From Flavobacterium sp. LPB0248 (GTDB taxonomy: Bacteria > Bacteroidota > Bacteroidia > Flavobacteriales > Flavobacteriaceae): DNA of 64,000 nt. The stretch is taken from contig NZ_CP058246.1 of assembly GCF_013388355.1 (NCBI RefSeq), forward strand, positions 1,054,001 to 1,118,000. The letters run 5' to 3'. The notes under the pieces were generated by a model, which made no database searches, was not told the DNA's origin, and saw only the letters and a program-made list of their open reading frames with translations. Of the stretch, positions 8,185-15,750 are shown piece by piece; the first letter of the stretch is position 1; each line of letters opens with the position of its first letter. The position numbers and the translations under genes are program-made.

Positions 8185-8586
8185 ATGAAAAAAATATTAT
8201 TTACTATTTTACTTTTTATAGTTTATAGCAGATCATTTTCTCAAAATGATGAATTTCAGTATGTAACTTCTGCAAAAGATGGAACTGAAATATATCTTTA
8301 TTTTGAAAAAGATAATGATGGAACAAAAGAGTTTTGGCTAAAAATGATTAACCCAACTAAAACAGGTAAAAATAAAAAAGGTCAATTAATTAAAACAGGT
8401 GGCGACTCTAGTGTGCAATTTTATAAATTAGATTGTACCGAGAAAAGATATTCTACCTCTGACGGAGTTATCTATGATAGAAATGGAAAAGTACTTCAGA
8501 AAATCTACATTGATTCTTATAACGATAAAGTTATGCCTGGAACGGTTATGAGTGCAGTTTATAAGTTTGTTTGTGAAATCGAATAA
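8185..8586 (+). CDS. Secreted protein of unknown function (133 aa)
   Basis: The N-terminus (MKKILFTILLFIVYSRSFSQ) is a standard Bacteroidota signal peptide cut after FSQ. The mature part starts NDEFQYVTSAKDGTEIYLYFEK, continues with strands and a KTGKNKKGQLIKTGGDSSVQFYKLDC segment, and ends KFVCEIE; the two cysteines (near 90 and 130) could pair in the periplasm. The small all-beta look and the SDGVIYDRNGKVLQ segment resemble surface-adhesion protein E-like or other short periplasmic domains, but no family can be asserted. Confidence 0.65.
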   Translation: MKKILFTILLFIVYSRSFSQNDEFQYVTSAKDGTEIYLYFEKDNDGTKEFWLKMINPTKTGKNKKGQLIKTGGDSSVQFYKLDCTEKRYSTSDGVIYDRNGKVLQKIYIDSYNDKVMPGTVMSAVYKFVCEIE

Positions 8587-8743
8587 AATTCTTAAAATAC
8601 GTAAATAATTATAAGGCAATAATTTCTCTGGTACTGATATTATTTACGAGCGAGATTCTTATCCATAAAGTGCAAATTCTTTCTTGAAGACTTAATACCT
8701 TTTTTTAAAATTTTGAAAAATATTAATTAAAAACAAAAATATA

Positions 8744-9151
8744 ATGACAATCGAAAAATTACAATCGAAATCAAAAGAAGAAGTTTTTGATTTTATAAGA
8801 AAAACACTTTCTTTCAATAACAATATAGAAGACCAATTAAGAAAAGTTGATATAGAAGATTTTTACAAAGAACATCGACGATTTGAAATGTCAGGATATG
8901 AAACTGAAACGGGAGAATGCACAAAACATAATATTTCAATATTAAATGAATTTGCTTACTTAGGAATATACGACTATACTACTTACCTATTTCTTGATTT
9001 TTATAAAGGCTCAGGCACTTTATATTTACAATATTTTCACGAAAATGAAAATTTACAAATCGAATTAGGAGGATATGGTACAACTGAAATAATTTATAAA
9101 ATATTTCAAAAAACAATATTTTCAGATAAACTTAAAAGAAGAAGAATATAA
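8744..9151 (+). CDS. Orphan cytoplasmic protein (135 aa), AT-rich
   Basis: No signal peptide or membrane helix. The protein begins with a helical SKSKEEVFDFIRKTL segment and has an aromatic-rich second half (FAYLGIYDYTTYLFLDFYKGSGTLYLQYFHENENLQIELGG) followed by a basic end KLKRRRI. The family is not recognised; size, acidity and isolation resemble polymorphic-toxin immunity proteins, but that is inference only. Its stop lies 2 bases before the next start codon, so the two genes are probably translationally coupled. Base composition is noticeably more AT-rich than in the housekeeping genes. Confidence 0.55.
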   Translation: MTIEKLQSKSKEEVFDFIRKTLSFNNNIEDQLRKVDIEDFYKEHRRFEMSGYETETGECTKHNISILNEFAYLGIYDYTTYLFLDFYKGSGTLYLQYFHENENLQIELGGYGTTEIIYKIFQKTIFSDKLKRRRI

Positions 9152-9153
9152 TA

Positions 9154-9363
9154 ATGCCAAATCCAAAAAAAGAAATAAGGTTTTCGATAGATACATTATT
9201 TGACATGAGATTTAATAATCACGTTCATGATTATTTTACATTTTTTGAAAAATTAATTGATGATGATTTTATATTATTATTTGAAAGAGGAGGTGAAGTT
9301 CTTACGCAAATTAACGATAAAAATCATTTACAAAATTTTAAAAATTCATTGAATTTAGTTTAA
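9154..9363 (+). CDS. Orphan small protein (69 aa) coupled to the preceding gene
   Basis: A 69-residue acidic protein (PNPKKEIRFSIDTLFDMRFNN at its start, then DDDFILLFERGGEVLTQI). It starts 2 bases after the previous stop, which supports it being real. It has no recognisable motif, signal peptide or membrane segment. A truncated domain of a longer protein is possible. Confidence 0.5.
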   Translation: MPNPKKEIRFSIDTLFDMRFNNHVHDYFTFFEKLIDDDFILLFERGGEVLTQINDKNHLQNFKNSLNLV

Positions 9364-9462
9364 AAAAGTTGGTTCGATTGTCTTGTCCATATAATCATTC
9401 TGTAAAAGATGGGAGCAATTATAAAATCCTGTATTTATTAAAAATTTCAATAAAAAAAACAC

Positions 9463-11004
9463 ATGACAGATAAAGAAAAAGCTTTAAAAAAACTCTCATT
9501 AGAGATTGATAACGATATTGAAAAATTATGCGTCGCAGCTAAGGATTGCAGTATTTTGGAACTTCTTTATTTTATATATCAATTACATTGGACAAGGCTT
9601 TTACAACATTTCCCAAATGCTAAGAATATCAATCCAAATGTTTTGAGTGCTTATAGTAACACACTCGAAGAATCATTAAAGTATCTTACTTCATTAGCAG
9701 CAAAATACGGGAATTGGAATATTGTTACGACTAAAGAAGAAATACCATACCTCAATTTAGACTTGGTTCAATTCCTAATAAAACAAGCAACATTAGTAAA
9801 TTCTAAATATGAAAGTGAAGCGTTAGTTAAATTATTTGATATAGAAGTTTCTGGTGAAAGAAATCGCTATATAAGAATTGATATGTCTAAAGCGAAAACA
9901 GATGAAAACGTCAAAAAACTATTCGATTATTACATAAGGATAGATGAAGATAATAATATCAAAAAAAATTCAAAAAAGGACAAAGATAATCTCTTAAAAA
10001 ACTTCAAAGATGAATATTTCCCTTTCAGTGATTTATTTCATAAAGAAATAGGAGTTTCTTTAGATGATTTCATAAATTTCATTAACGAGTCACTTAATAT
10101 TGTTACTAATAAAATAACAGAAAATCAAAAAAAATTCGATATACTTGAAAATGGAAATGTAGAAGTTAAATCACTTAATACATTTATAAATTATGCCAAA
10201 TGTTACCTTATCAATAAATCTGATTTTCTTCAATCTTTCGATATAGAATTTGAAAAAGTTTTAAAAAGATTAACGTTAGATTTAGATAATTTCAATCCAA
10301 AAGAACTTAAATATCATCAACTTACTCGTCAACCTTTTATAGCAAAAAATAACATTTTAGTTATTTCTCCAGAGCTAATTTTAGATAGCCTATTCACAAA
10401 CATCCATTACTCACTAATTGAATCTCCAAGTATAAAAAATGAATATATTGCCAGACAAGCTTCTTCTTTTTTAGATAAAATTGCCATGATTGCCACTAAA
10501 TTTGATTACACAGAAGTTGATAGAGAATTAGATTTATTTGAAGGAAAGGACCAAATTGGAGATATCGATATTTTATTTAAACATTCAAGTGGAAAATATT
10601 TACTTGTAGAAGCAAAAAATCATGCTTTACCAATGGATATATATTTCAAAGATGTTTCAAAAACCAATAAACATCTTCAATATCTACAAGATGCTTGGGA
10701 AAAAAAAGTTATTCGTAGAGCTAATCACTTAAAAACTTTGCATAATATTTATAATATCTCTGAAAACCATAAATATATTGTTGTCTCCAGATTTCCTGAA
10801 ATTATATCTCATTATTCTGATTTATTAATTTTAAGTATTCAAGAATTCGAAGAATGGTTATCTAATTATGGTAATATTGACACTTTCGAGGATTTTAACA
10901 AAATATATAATGAAAAAATTGGTGCTAAATTTAGTATTGATGAATTAAAAGAAATGCAAGACACAAATTTATTTCTCGGAAAATTTGAGAAAGAACAAAA
11001 ATGA
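9463..11004 (+). CDS. Orphan protein with PD-(D/E)XK-like nuclease motif (513 aa)
   Basis: A 513-residue AT-rich protein without signal or membrane helices. The last third has GDIDILFKHSSGKYLLVEAKNH: D367/D369 on one strand and E383-A-K385 on the next, spaced as in the PD-(D/E)XK nuclease core. The N-terminal 350 residues are mostly helical (start DIEKLCVAAKDCSILELLYF) and include a conserved-looking RQPFIAKNNILVISPELILDS, as if packing against the nuclease-like core. After the core come HLQYLQDAWEKKVIRRANHL and an acidic C-terminus. Some proteins of this layout are restriction-like or defence nucleases, others inactive DNA-binding relatives. The gene stands alone, followed by a terminator, with orphan genes on both sides. 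Function not established. Confidence 0.6.
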   Translation: MTDKEKALKKLSLEIDNDIEKLCVAAKDCSILELLYFIYQLHWTRLLQHFPNAKNINPNVLSAYSNTLEESLKYLTSLAAKYGNWNIVTTKEEIPYLNLDLVQFLIKQATLVNSKYESEALVKLFDIEVSGERNRYIRIDMSKAKTDENVKKLFDYYIRIDEDNNIKKNSKKDKDNLLKNFKDEYFPFSDLFHKEIGVSLDDFINFINESLNIVTNKITENQKKFDILENGNVEVKSLNTFINYAKCYLINKSDFLQSFDIEFEKVLKRLTLDLDNFNPKELKYHQLTRQPFIAKNNILVISPELILDSLFTNIHYSLIESPSIKNEYIARQASSFLDKIAMIATKFDYTEVDRELDLFEGKDQIGDIDILFKHSSGKYLLVEAKNHALPMDIYFKDVSKTNKHLQYLQDAWEKKVIRRANHLKTLHNIYNISENHKYIVVSRFPEIISHYSDLLILSIQEFEEWLSNYGNIDTFEDFNKIYNEKIGAKFSIDELKEMQDTNLFLGKFEKEQK

Positions 11005-11051
11005 AAAATACACCACAAAAATAATAAGACACATTCCAAATTACCAAAATA

Positions 11052-11083
11052 AAAAAGCTACAATAAATCATGTAGCTTTTTTT
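11052..11083 (+). terminator. Intrinsic terminator after the nuclease-like gene
   Basis: AAAGCTACA pairs with TGTAGCTTT across an 8-base loop, followed by a T-run. It lies about 48 bases past the stop of the 513-residue gene. Confidence 0.8.
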
Positions 11084-11156
11084 ATACCCAGTTCTCCGAA
11101 AAATTCAACTGAAAAGCTACGCAAATGTCTCTGACTTTGCACTTCTTCTTTTTATA

Positions 11157-11492
11157 TCAATATTCTAGATGAAATTTACACAAATCATCCAACAACTCCA
11201 TTTCCTCCTCAGGCAATAACTGCAAGGCAATTTCAAGCAAAGTCATAACATTGACATTATTGTCTTTTGTAAAACTCGACAAACCGTTTGCATCTGGATT
11301 AAGCAAAATAATACTTGCTTTTAGCAAATCTGAAACCATTAGATTTAATTCGTTATAAGAAGATACTTTTAGCGGTATTGTAAACGAGTTGGTTTCTTTT
11401 GGCACTGGTTTTAGTTTGGTAAAATATCTTCCTTTATTTATTAACTCTAACAATTCTTCGGCTCTTTCTTTATTTTGTGTCTCTATTTCCAT
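11157..11492 (-). CDS. Orphan protein (111 aa), conserved-looking, unknown function
   Basis: A cytoplasmic 111-residue protein: a helical start (QNKERAEELLELINKGRYFTK), a central region SFTIPLKVSSYNELNLMVSDLL, then an acidic end with LLEIALQLLPEEEMELLDDL. Family not recognised. Its base composition is closer to the genome average than the neighbouring 513-residue gene. It is divergent from the XRE-like regulator at 11599 across a 106-base gap. Confidence 0.55.
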   Translation of the reverse strand: MEIETQNKERAEELLELINKGRYFTKLKPVPKETNSFTIPLKVSSYNELNLMVSDLLKASIILLNPDANGLSSFTKDNNVNVMTLLEIALQLLPEEEMELLDDLCKFHLEY

Positions 11493-11598
11493 ATAAGATT
11501 TGTTTTACAATTTTAAACAAATATATAAAAAATCAGTCACATACAACCCCTTTTTTACATTCACTTAAAAACAATGGATTACTTGTAATTTCATTTCC

Positions 11599-11835
11599 AT
11601 GAAAAGAGAAAGAAAAAGTGAAATTCCAGAAGTTGTAAAAGACCTAGGAATCAAGATAAAAGATATAATTGAAGAAAAGAAATTCAAGCGACGAGAGGTT
11701 GCTCATGATGCAGAAATGGATGTTGAAAGTCTAAGAAAATATATAAAAGGCTCACAAGAAATGAAAGTAAGCACTTTGTTTAAAATTGCACAAGCTTTAA
11801 AAATTCATCCAAGTGAATTGATTAAAGATTTGTAA
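11599..11835 (+). CDS. XRE-family helix-turn-helix regulator (78 aa)
   Basis: A small DNA-binding protein. The HTH_3 fold covers about 15-75: helix IKIKDIIEEKKFKRREVAHDAEM, recognition region DVESLRKYIKGSQEMKVSTLFKIAQALKIHPSEL. The KVSTLFKIAQALxxxPSEL ending is diagnostic of the Cro/CI-like group. Such stand-alone XRE proteins often regulate an adjacent mobile or toxin-antitoxin gene, yet no partner toxin is evident. Its last codons overlap, on the opposite strand, the end of the truncated transposase-like ORF (11822-11835), so the transposase fragment apparently runs into this gene. Confidence 0.85.
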   Translation: MKRERKSEIPEVVKDLGIKIKDIIEEKKFKRREVAHDAEMDVESLRKYIKGSQEMKVSTLFKIAQALKIHPSELIKDL

Positions 11836-12454
11836 TTTCTGTTTTTCTAATAGCTTGATTGTTTTTTTTAATTGAAACGTATATTCCTAATTCTCTCATA
11901 TATCTTAGTACTGTAATAGGCGATATTAAAAATCCACATTTTTCAAGTTCTACAGCAATTCGATAGCATCCATAGGTTTCTCTTGAAGCGACAAAAATGG
12001 AGTTTATCTTATTTTTTAAAATAATTTTACGTTTTTGCTTTTCTGTGAGGGAACTTTTTTTCCATGCTCTATAACTTACTGTGTTTGTACCTAATGTTTT
12101 GCACATTAATTCTTTAGAATAATTGCTTTCATTTTCTGCAATAAATTGAAAAATACAAAGTTTCCCACAAACAATAAATTCCCTAGCATTTGCAATAATT
12201 TCAAACTTTAGATTTATATTCTTAATCTTTTTTTTAAGCACTTTAATCTTTTTGTCATTAGAACTTAAAATTGGATTCCCTTTACCAGGAAAACTTATAT
12301 CTCCATTCTTTTTTAAAATATTTCGCCACAAAGACAAAGATTTTAGACTTATTTGTAAATCTTTTGCCGTCCGAGTTACACTTCTATTTTCATAGCTTAG
12401 TTGAATAGCTTTTAACTTGAAATCTCGATTATAATGTATTCTCCTCTTTTTCAT
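11822..12454 (-). pseudogene. Truncated IS3-family transposase-like ORF without DDE domain
   Basis: Read from ATG 12454 (MKKRRIHYN), this ORF of about 210 residues is a relative of the upstream transposase: HTH (RDFKLKAIQLSYENRSVTRTAKDLQISLKSLSLWRN), FPGKGN, a coiled-coil segment and an HTH_21-like block ending VASRETYGCYRIAVELEKCGFLISPITVLRYMRELGI. It stops before any rve (DDE) catalytic domain. The frame runs into the XRE gene at 11822. Its start lies inside the last codons of the full-length transposase ORF (12429-12454). Either it is a remnant of a second IS copy joined in tandem, or an inhibitory accessory protein. Remnant is favoured. Confidence 0.65.
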
Positions 12455-13711
12455 AGTTAACATTATTAAACTCCTCAATTGTCTTATAATTAAGACTGGA
12501 ATGTATTCTTTTCTTATTATACCAGTTTTCTATATAATCAAATATTACTATTTTCATCTCGCGTGTTGTTAGTAATTTTGTCTGTTTATAAATTGCTTCT
12601 CTCTTTAATGTATTAAAAAAACTTTCCACAACAGCATTATCATAACTGTCGCCTGTTCTACTCATACTTGGTTTACAATTATGTTCAATTAATTTATCAG
12701 TAAACAACTTATTTGCATACTGAATTCCTTTGTCAGAATGAAATATTAATCCTTCTGAAACTGAACGATTAACTATTGCTTTTTCAAAAGCGGGTAAAGT
12801 CGTAACCTTGGTAGAAAGTCCAAAACTCAAATGCCATCCTATTACTTTTCTATCATACAAGTCCATGACAACAGTGAGATATGAAAACCTTCTATCAATC
12901 CGAATATAAGTTATATCTGAAACCCATACCTTGGAAGGTTTATCTACTTTAAAATGTCTGTTTAAAATATTTGGAGCAATACATGAATTATGTTTTGAAT
13001 TGGTTGTAGCGATAAATTTCTTTTTTACTTTACTTCGCAAACCAAGCTCTTTCATCCAAAATGATACTTGTCCTTTAGAAATTTGAAATCCACGACTCTG
13101 TAGTTCTCTCGTAATCAATATTGCTCCTTTATATTGTTCGAATTGAAAAAATATAGAACTTATTTCTTTTTTCAGGAAATAGACGCGAGTTTCTGTTTTC
13201 GAAAAAGGCTGTTTTGTCCATAAATTGTAGGTGGAATGAGAAGCGCCTAAAACTTCGTACATTTTGTATAAAGGATATTTATCTCTATTTTGATGTATGA
13301 AATTACATAGTACGTGTTTACCTTGATGCATGTATTTCAATCCTTTTTCTAGTATTTCTAATCTAAGTTCGGATTCTGAAAGCTCCTTTTCTAATTCGTA
13401 GATTTTCTTATTTTCATAATAAACTCTTTTATTTCCTAGACCTGGGAAGCTTCCTTTTCCAAATTTTTCATAAATTTTACGCCATTTAGAAAGTTGTTTT
13501 GCATCAATATGAAGTTCTTCTGCAGTTTCTCTAATCGTATTTCTAATATAACTAAGTAAAACTGCATTCTCTTTGAAAATTGGGTTATAATGTCTGATAT
13601 TTTTGTTCATGATAACAAAACCAAACAACTAATTTACAACAAGTTAATCGATACAAATACAAATTCGTTCAATAAAAAATTCTAATAGCGCGAACCTGCA
13701 ATCCGGATTGC
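11836..13711 (-). mobile_element. IS3-like element with one full and one truncated transposase ORF (ends not defined)
   Basis: The extent is set by the two ORFs and by a 14-base perfect palindrome GCAATCCGGATTGC (13698-13711) upstream. No convincing terminal inverted repeat pair or target duplication was found by eye, so the ends are only approximate. The left side abuts the 3' end of the XRE gene. Confidence 0.5.
12429..13610 (-). CDS. IS3-family transposase, fused OrfAB
   Basis: The protein has about 393 residues from ATG 13610 (MNKNIRHYN); the longer frame from 13628 would use a TTG and is less likely. Order: HTH (NPIFKENAVLLSYIRNTIRETAEELHIDAKQLSKWRK), SFPGLGN, coiled-coil leucine-rich linker, HTH_21-like segment, and an rve domain. 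The three catalytic residues are visible: D in WVSDITYIRI (about 232), D in FHSDKGIQYAN and E in VVESFFNTLKRE. The C-terminal IHSSLNYKTIEEFN is typical of OrfB. In most IS3 elements OrfA and OrfB are joined by a frameshift; here they form one frame. It appears intact and could be active. Confidence 0.85.
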   Translation of the reverse strand: MNKNIRHYNPIFKENAVLLSYIRNTIRETAEELHIDAKQLSKWRKIYEKFGKGSFPGLGNKRVYYENKKIYELEKELSESELRLEILEKGLKYMHQGKHVLCNFIHQNRDKYPLYKMYEVLGASHSTYNLWTKQPFSKTETRVYFLKKEISSIFFQFEQYKGAILITRELQSRGFQISKGQVSFWMKELGLRSKVKKKFIATTNSKHNSCIAPNILNRHFKVDKPSKVWVSDITYIRIDRRFSYLTVVMDLYDRKVIGWHLSFGLSTKVTTLPAFEKAIVNRSVSEGLIFHSDKGIQYANKLFTDKLIEHNCKPSMSRTGDSYDNAVVESFFNTLKREAIYKQTKLLTTREMKIVIFDYIENWYNKKRIHSSLNYKTIEEFNNVNYEKEENTL

Positions 13712-13968
13712 AAATCCGCAATATCGGAAAGTATTAATAAACCTTAAGTATATTTAATTTGCATAATAGTAATCTTTTACTTACTTTTACAATCCTCTTT
13801 CAGAATTAAAACGATTCAATTCTATTAAACGATTAGCGCCAATACCACTTCAGACGCAAAAAGAATCTTCCAAAATAAAAATTTAATTCTCCATTTGCTT
13901 CACAGAAATTCTATATCCAAATAGAATTAGGAAGCATTTCAATTGTATTAACTTTAATATCAATAAAA
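13611..13968. other. Gap between the IS-like element and the lipoprotein gene
   Basis: No ORF. The notable content is GCAATCCGGATTGC (13698-13711), followed by AAATCCGCAATATCGG, which could be an IS end or REP-type relic, and the AT-rich upstream region of the next lipoprotein. No clear TAnnTTTG promoter was settled on. Confidence 0.5.
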
Positions 13969-14724
13969 ATGAAAAGAATTATTTTTTTACTCGTAGCTGT
14001 TTCAGCAAATGCCTTATTTGTAAGTTGTTCAAAAGAACAAGATTCCAAAGATTCGTATTCCAAAGAAAAGATTGAGATTCCTTTAACTGATTATGGTTTT
14101 TATCATAATGAAGCATTAGATTTATACTATAAAAAATATAAAGGAATTGATGGAAAAACAACTGGTCTGATAATAGACGAAATGTTGGCTGAGCTTAAAA
14201 TAAAATATCCAGATCAATTCAAAAATATGGATACAAATGAGGTAAAGCTTGCATTTCAGGGCATTGATCCAAAAAAATTTGACATTTATTCTTTTTGGAA
14301 TTCAAAAAAAGAGGAATTATATGCTTCTAATAAAGTATCAAAACGTTTAGGTAGTTTGGTTGACAACATAATTGAAAATGATATGAATTATAACCAATGT
14401 ATGGTTGCAATTGAAAATTTCAAGAAAGCCAATTATTTATCGAAAACAAATAATCCATTAACAGTAAATGAGCAAAATGAATTAATAGTATTTGAAAATG
14501 TTTTGAAAAGTTCAAATCAATATTGGACTTCTAAAAGCAATCCAACAAAAAAAACAAATAACCAACCAGGATCAAAAGCAATTATTGCTGATACAATGGG
14601 AGCTTTAATGTTTGTTTACGGTGGTCCAATGTCATTAATCGCAGGAGGGATTTGCTCACTATTTGTTAATGAAGCAATACCTTATGAATCTGTTCCATAC
14701 GAGGAAGAATCTATAAATCTTTAA
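13969..14724 (+). CDS. Lipoprotein with glycine-rich hydrophobic C-terminal segment (251 aa)
   Basis: A lipobox (LFVSC, Cys near residue 20) follows a short hydrophobic stretch; SKEQDSKDS is a polar linker. The middle is a helical soluble domain (about 45-190; AELKIKYPDQFKNMDTNEVKL and FKKANYLSKTNNPLTVNEQNELIVFENVL). The end is unusual: about 205-230 contains ADTMGALMFVYGGPMSLIAG and ICSLFVNEAIP, a hydrophobic, glycine-rich helix resembling a glycine-zipper or membrane-active peptide. A membrane protein gene follows 20 bases downstream. Function unknown; a toxin-like role is possible but not shown. Confidence 0.65.
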   Translation: MKRIIFLLVAVSANALFVSCSKEQDSKDSYSKEKIEIPLTDYGFYHNEALDLYYKKYKGIDGKTTGLIIDEMLAELKIKYPDQFKNMDTNEVKLAFQGIDPKKFDIYSFWNSKKEELYASNKVSKRLGSLVDNIIENDMNYNQCMVAIENFKKANYLSKTNNPLTVNEQNELIVFENVLKSSNQYWTSKSNPTKKTNNQPGSKAIIADTMGALMFVYGGPMSLIAGGICSLFVNEAIPYESVPYEEESINL

Positions 14725-14744
14725 AAAATAAAAAACGAGCAATA

Positions 14745-15134
14745 ATGATAAATATCGAGTTAAATAAAACGGTAGAAATATTAGAGAAATTCAATTATAA
14801 ATACAAATTGAGAAATAGTACTATAACTGTAACTCTTGAGTTTTCTCAAAATGTGGTAATTGATTTATCTAATCCTTCAAAAATTATTATTACGGATCAT
14901 CTTGAAAATTGGAATTTTTTAACAGGCTGTATCAAAATGAGTTTAAAAAATGCGATCCTGTATAATTTTATCCTGCTATTATTCTTTGGTTTTTTATGTC
15001 AATATTTACAATTTACAGGAAGCTCATTAACCAATTTATTTCTAACTTTCATGGGATGGGTATTGTTATTTTCCACATATTATTTAATTAAATTGGAAGG
15101 TTTTAAATTACAACTCAAAACAATTATGAAATAG
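14745..15134 (+). CDS. Two-helix membrane protein, partner of the preceding lipoprotein?
   Basis: A 129-residue protein with a soluble, beta-rich N-terminal part (about 1-65: YKYKLRNSTITVTLEFSQNVVIDL) and two membrane helices near 68-90 (AILYNFILLLFFGFLCQYLQF) and 96-115 (LTNLFLTFMGWVLLFSTYYLI). Its start is 20 bases after the lipoprotein stop, so the two are probably one transcript ended by the terminator at 15161. The family is not recognised. If the lipoprotein were membrane-active this would be a natural candidate for protection, but that is inference. Confidence 0.6.
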   Translation: MINIELNKTVEILEKFNYKYKLRNSTITVTLEFSQNVVIDLSNPSKIIITDHLENWNFLTGCIKMSLKNAILYNFILLLFFGFLCQYLQFTGSSLTNLFLTFMGWVLLFSTYYLIKLEGFKLQLKTIMK

Positions 15135-15160
15135 TTTTTCTAATTAATGTATAAAACAAA

Positions 15161-15200
15161 ATACGCAAAAAGTATCAAAAGCTATTTGCGTATTTTTTTT
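15161..15200 (+). terminator. Intrinsic terminator after the membrane-protein gene
   Basis: ATACGCAAA pairs with TTTGCGTAT and is followed by a run of T. It closes the lipoprotein/membrane-protein pair. Confidence 0.8.
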
Positions 15201-15212
15201 ATTTTTACTTCT

Positions 15213-15240
15213 CCGCTAACGCGAGCGTATCGCTCGTGCA
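15213..15240 (+). repeat. REP-like palindrome, copy 1
   Basis: CGAGCG-TAT-CGCTCG (15222-15236) forms a 6-bp stem; the surrounding CGCGAGCGTATCGCTCGTGC is shared in the same orientation with the copy at 15678-15702, differing in the loop. The GC-rich palindrome contrasts with the AT-rich surroundings and resembles repetitive extragenic palindromes associated with Y1 (RAYT) transposases. No such transposase is in the window. Confidence 0.65.
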
Positions 15241-15267
15241 CGAAATCTTCACAAATGGAATACACTC

Positions 15268-15663
15268 ATGAATAATGTACTAATGAAAATAGAAATTAAC
15301 AAAAAGTATCAGTCAAGTTTAATCGCAGATACAGATCTTCATGCGGGTGGTTTGTTTTTTTGTATAATCTACCAAAATCAACTGGAGTTTTTTAAGAATG
15401 GTAAAGTTGAGCTAACAAAAAAGGTCGTTGATGCCTTTCGTCCTATGGATGAACACGATATTGAACATTTACTAAATTATAAGATTGTTGGAGATTACTC
15501 ATTTAATGATAGAGGATATTTAGTTTGTACGTTTGAGGATTTGTTTTGGACATTTACCGGATTGTCTACCGAAAAAGATAGTTCAATTATTCCTTTTAAC
15601 ATTTATGATAGCCGCTTACTAAATAACTGGGGAGAAGTTTATAAACTTGAAGAAGTTATTTAG
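15268..15663 (+). CDS. Unknown cytoplasmic protein flanked by REP-like palindromes (131 aa)
   Basis: The 131-residue protein has no signal or membrane segment. It starts MNNVLMKIEINKKYQSSLIADTDL (an internal ATG at 15283 is an alternative start), has a YQNQLEFFKNGKVELTKKVVD segment and aromatic strands YLVCTFEDLFWTFTGLSTEKD. The text pattern is that of a small all-beta domain. The family is not recognised. The gene is bracketed by two same-orientation REP-like palindromes, 32 bases upstream and 19 bases downstream, an arrangement that may mark a mobile cassette. Confidence 0.6.
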   Translation: MNNVLMKIEINKKYQSSLIADTDLHAGGLFFCIIYQNQLEFFKNGKVELTKKVVDAFRPMDEHDIEHLLNYKIVGDYSFNDRGYLVCTFEDLFWTFTGLSTEKDSSIIPFNIYDSRLLNNWGEVYKLEEVI

Positions 15664-15677
15664 TGAAATCCTGAGGT

Positions 15678-15702
15678 GGCGCGAGCGTCTCGCTCGTGAA
15701 CG
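15678..15702 (+). repeat. REP-like palindrome, copy 2
   Basis: CGAGCG-TCT-CGCTCG (15682-15696) is a second copy of the element at 15213-15240, in the same orientation, 19 bases after the stop of the gene they bracket. Confidence 0.65.
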
Positions 15703-15750
15703 CAATTTAAGTAGGAAGTCTATTTTCTCATTTTATTTCCTTCTAGTTTT

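Noticed and set aside
12429..12454. Programmed frameshift joining the two transposase ORFs
   Set aside because: The overlap contains GAAAAAG, but each ORF has its own ATG and HTH; fusing them would put a second HTH after the DDE domain, which is not a known IS3 layout.
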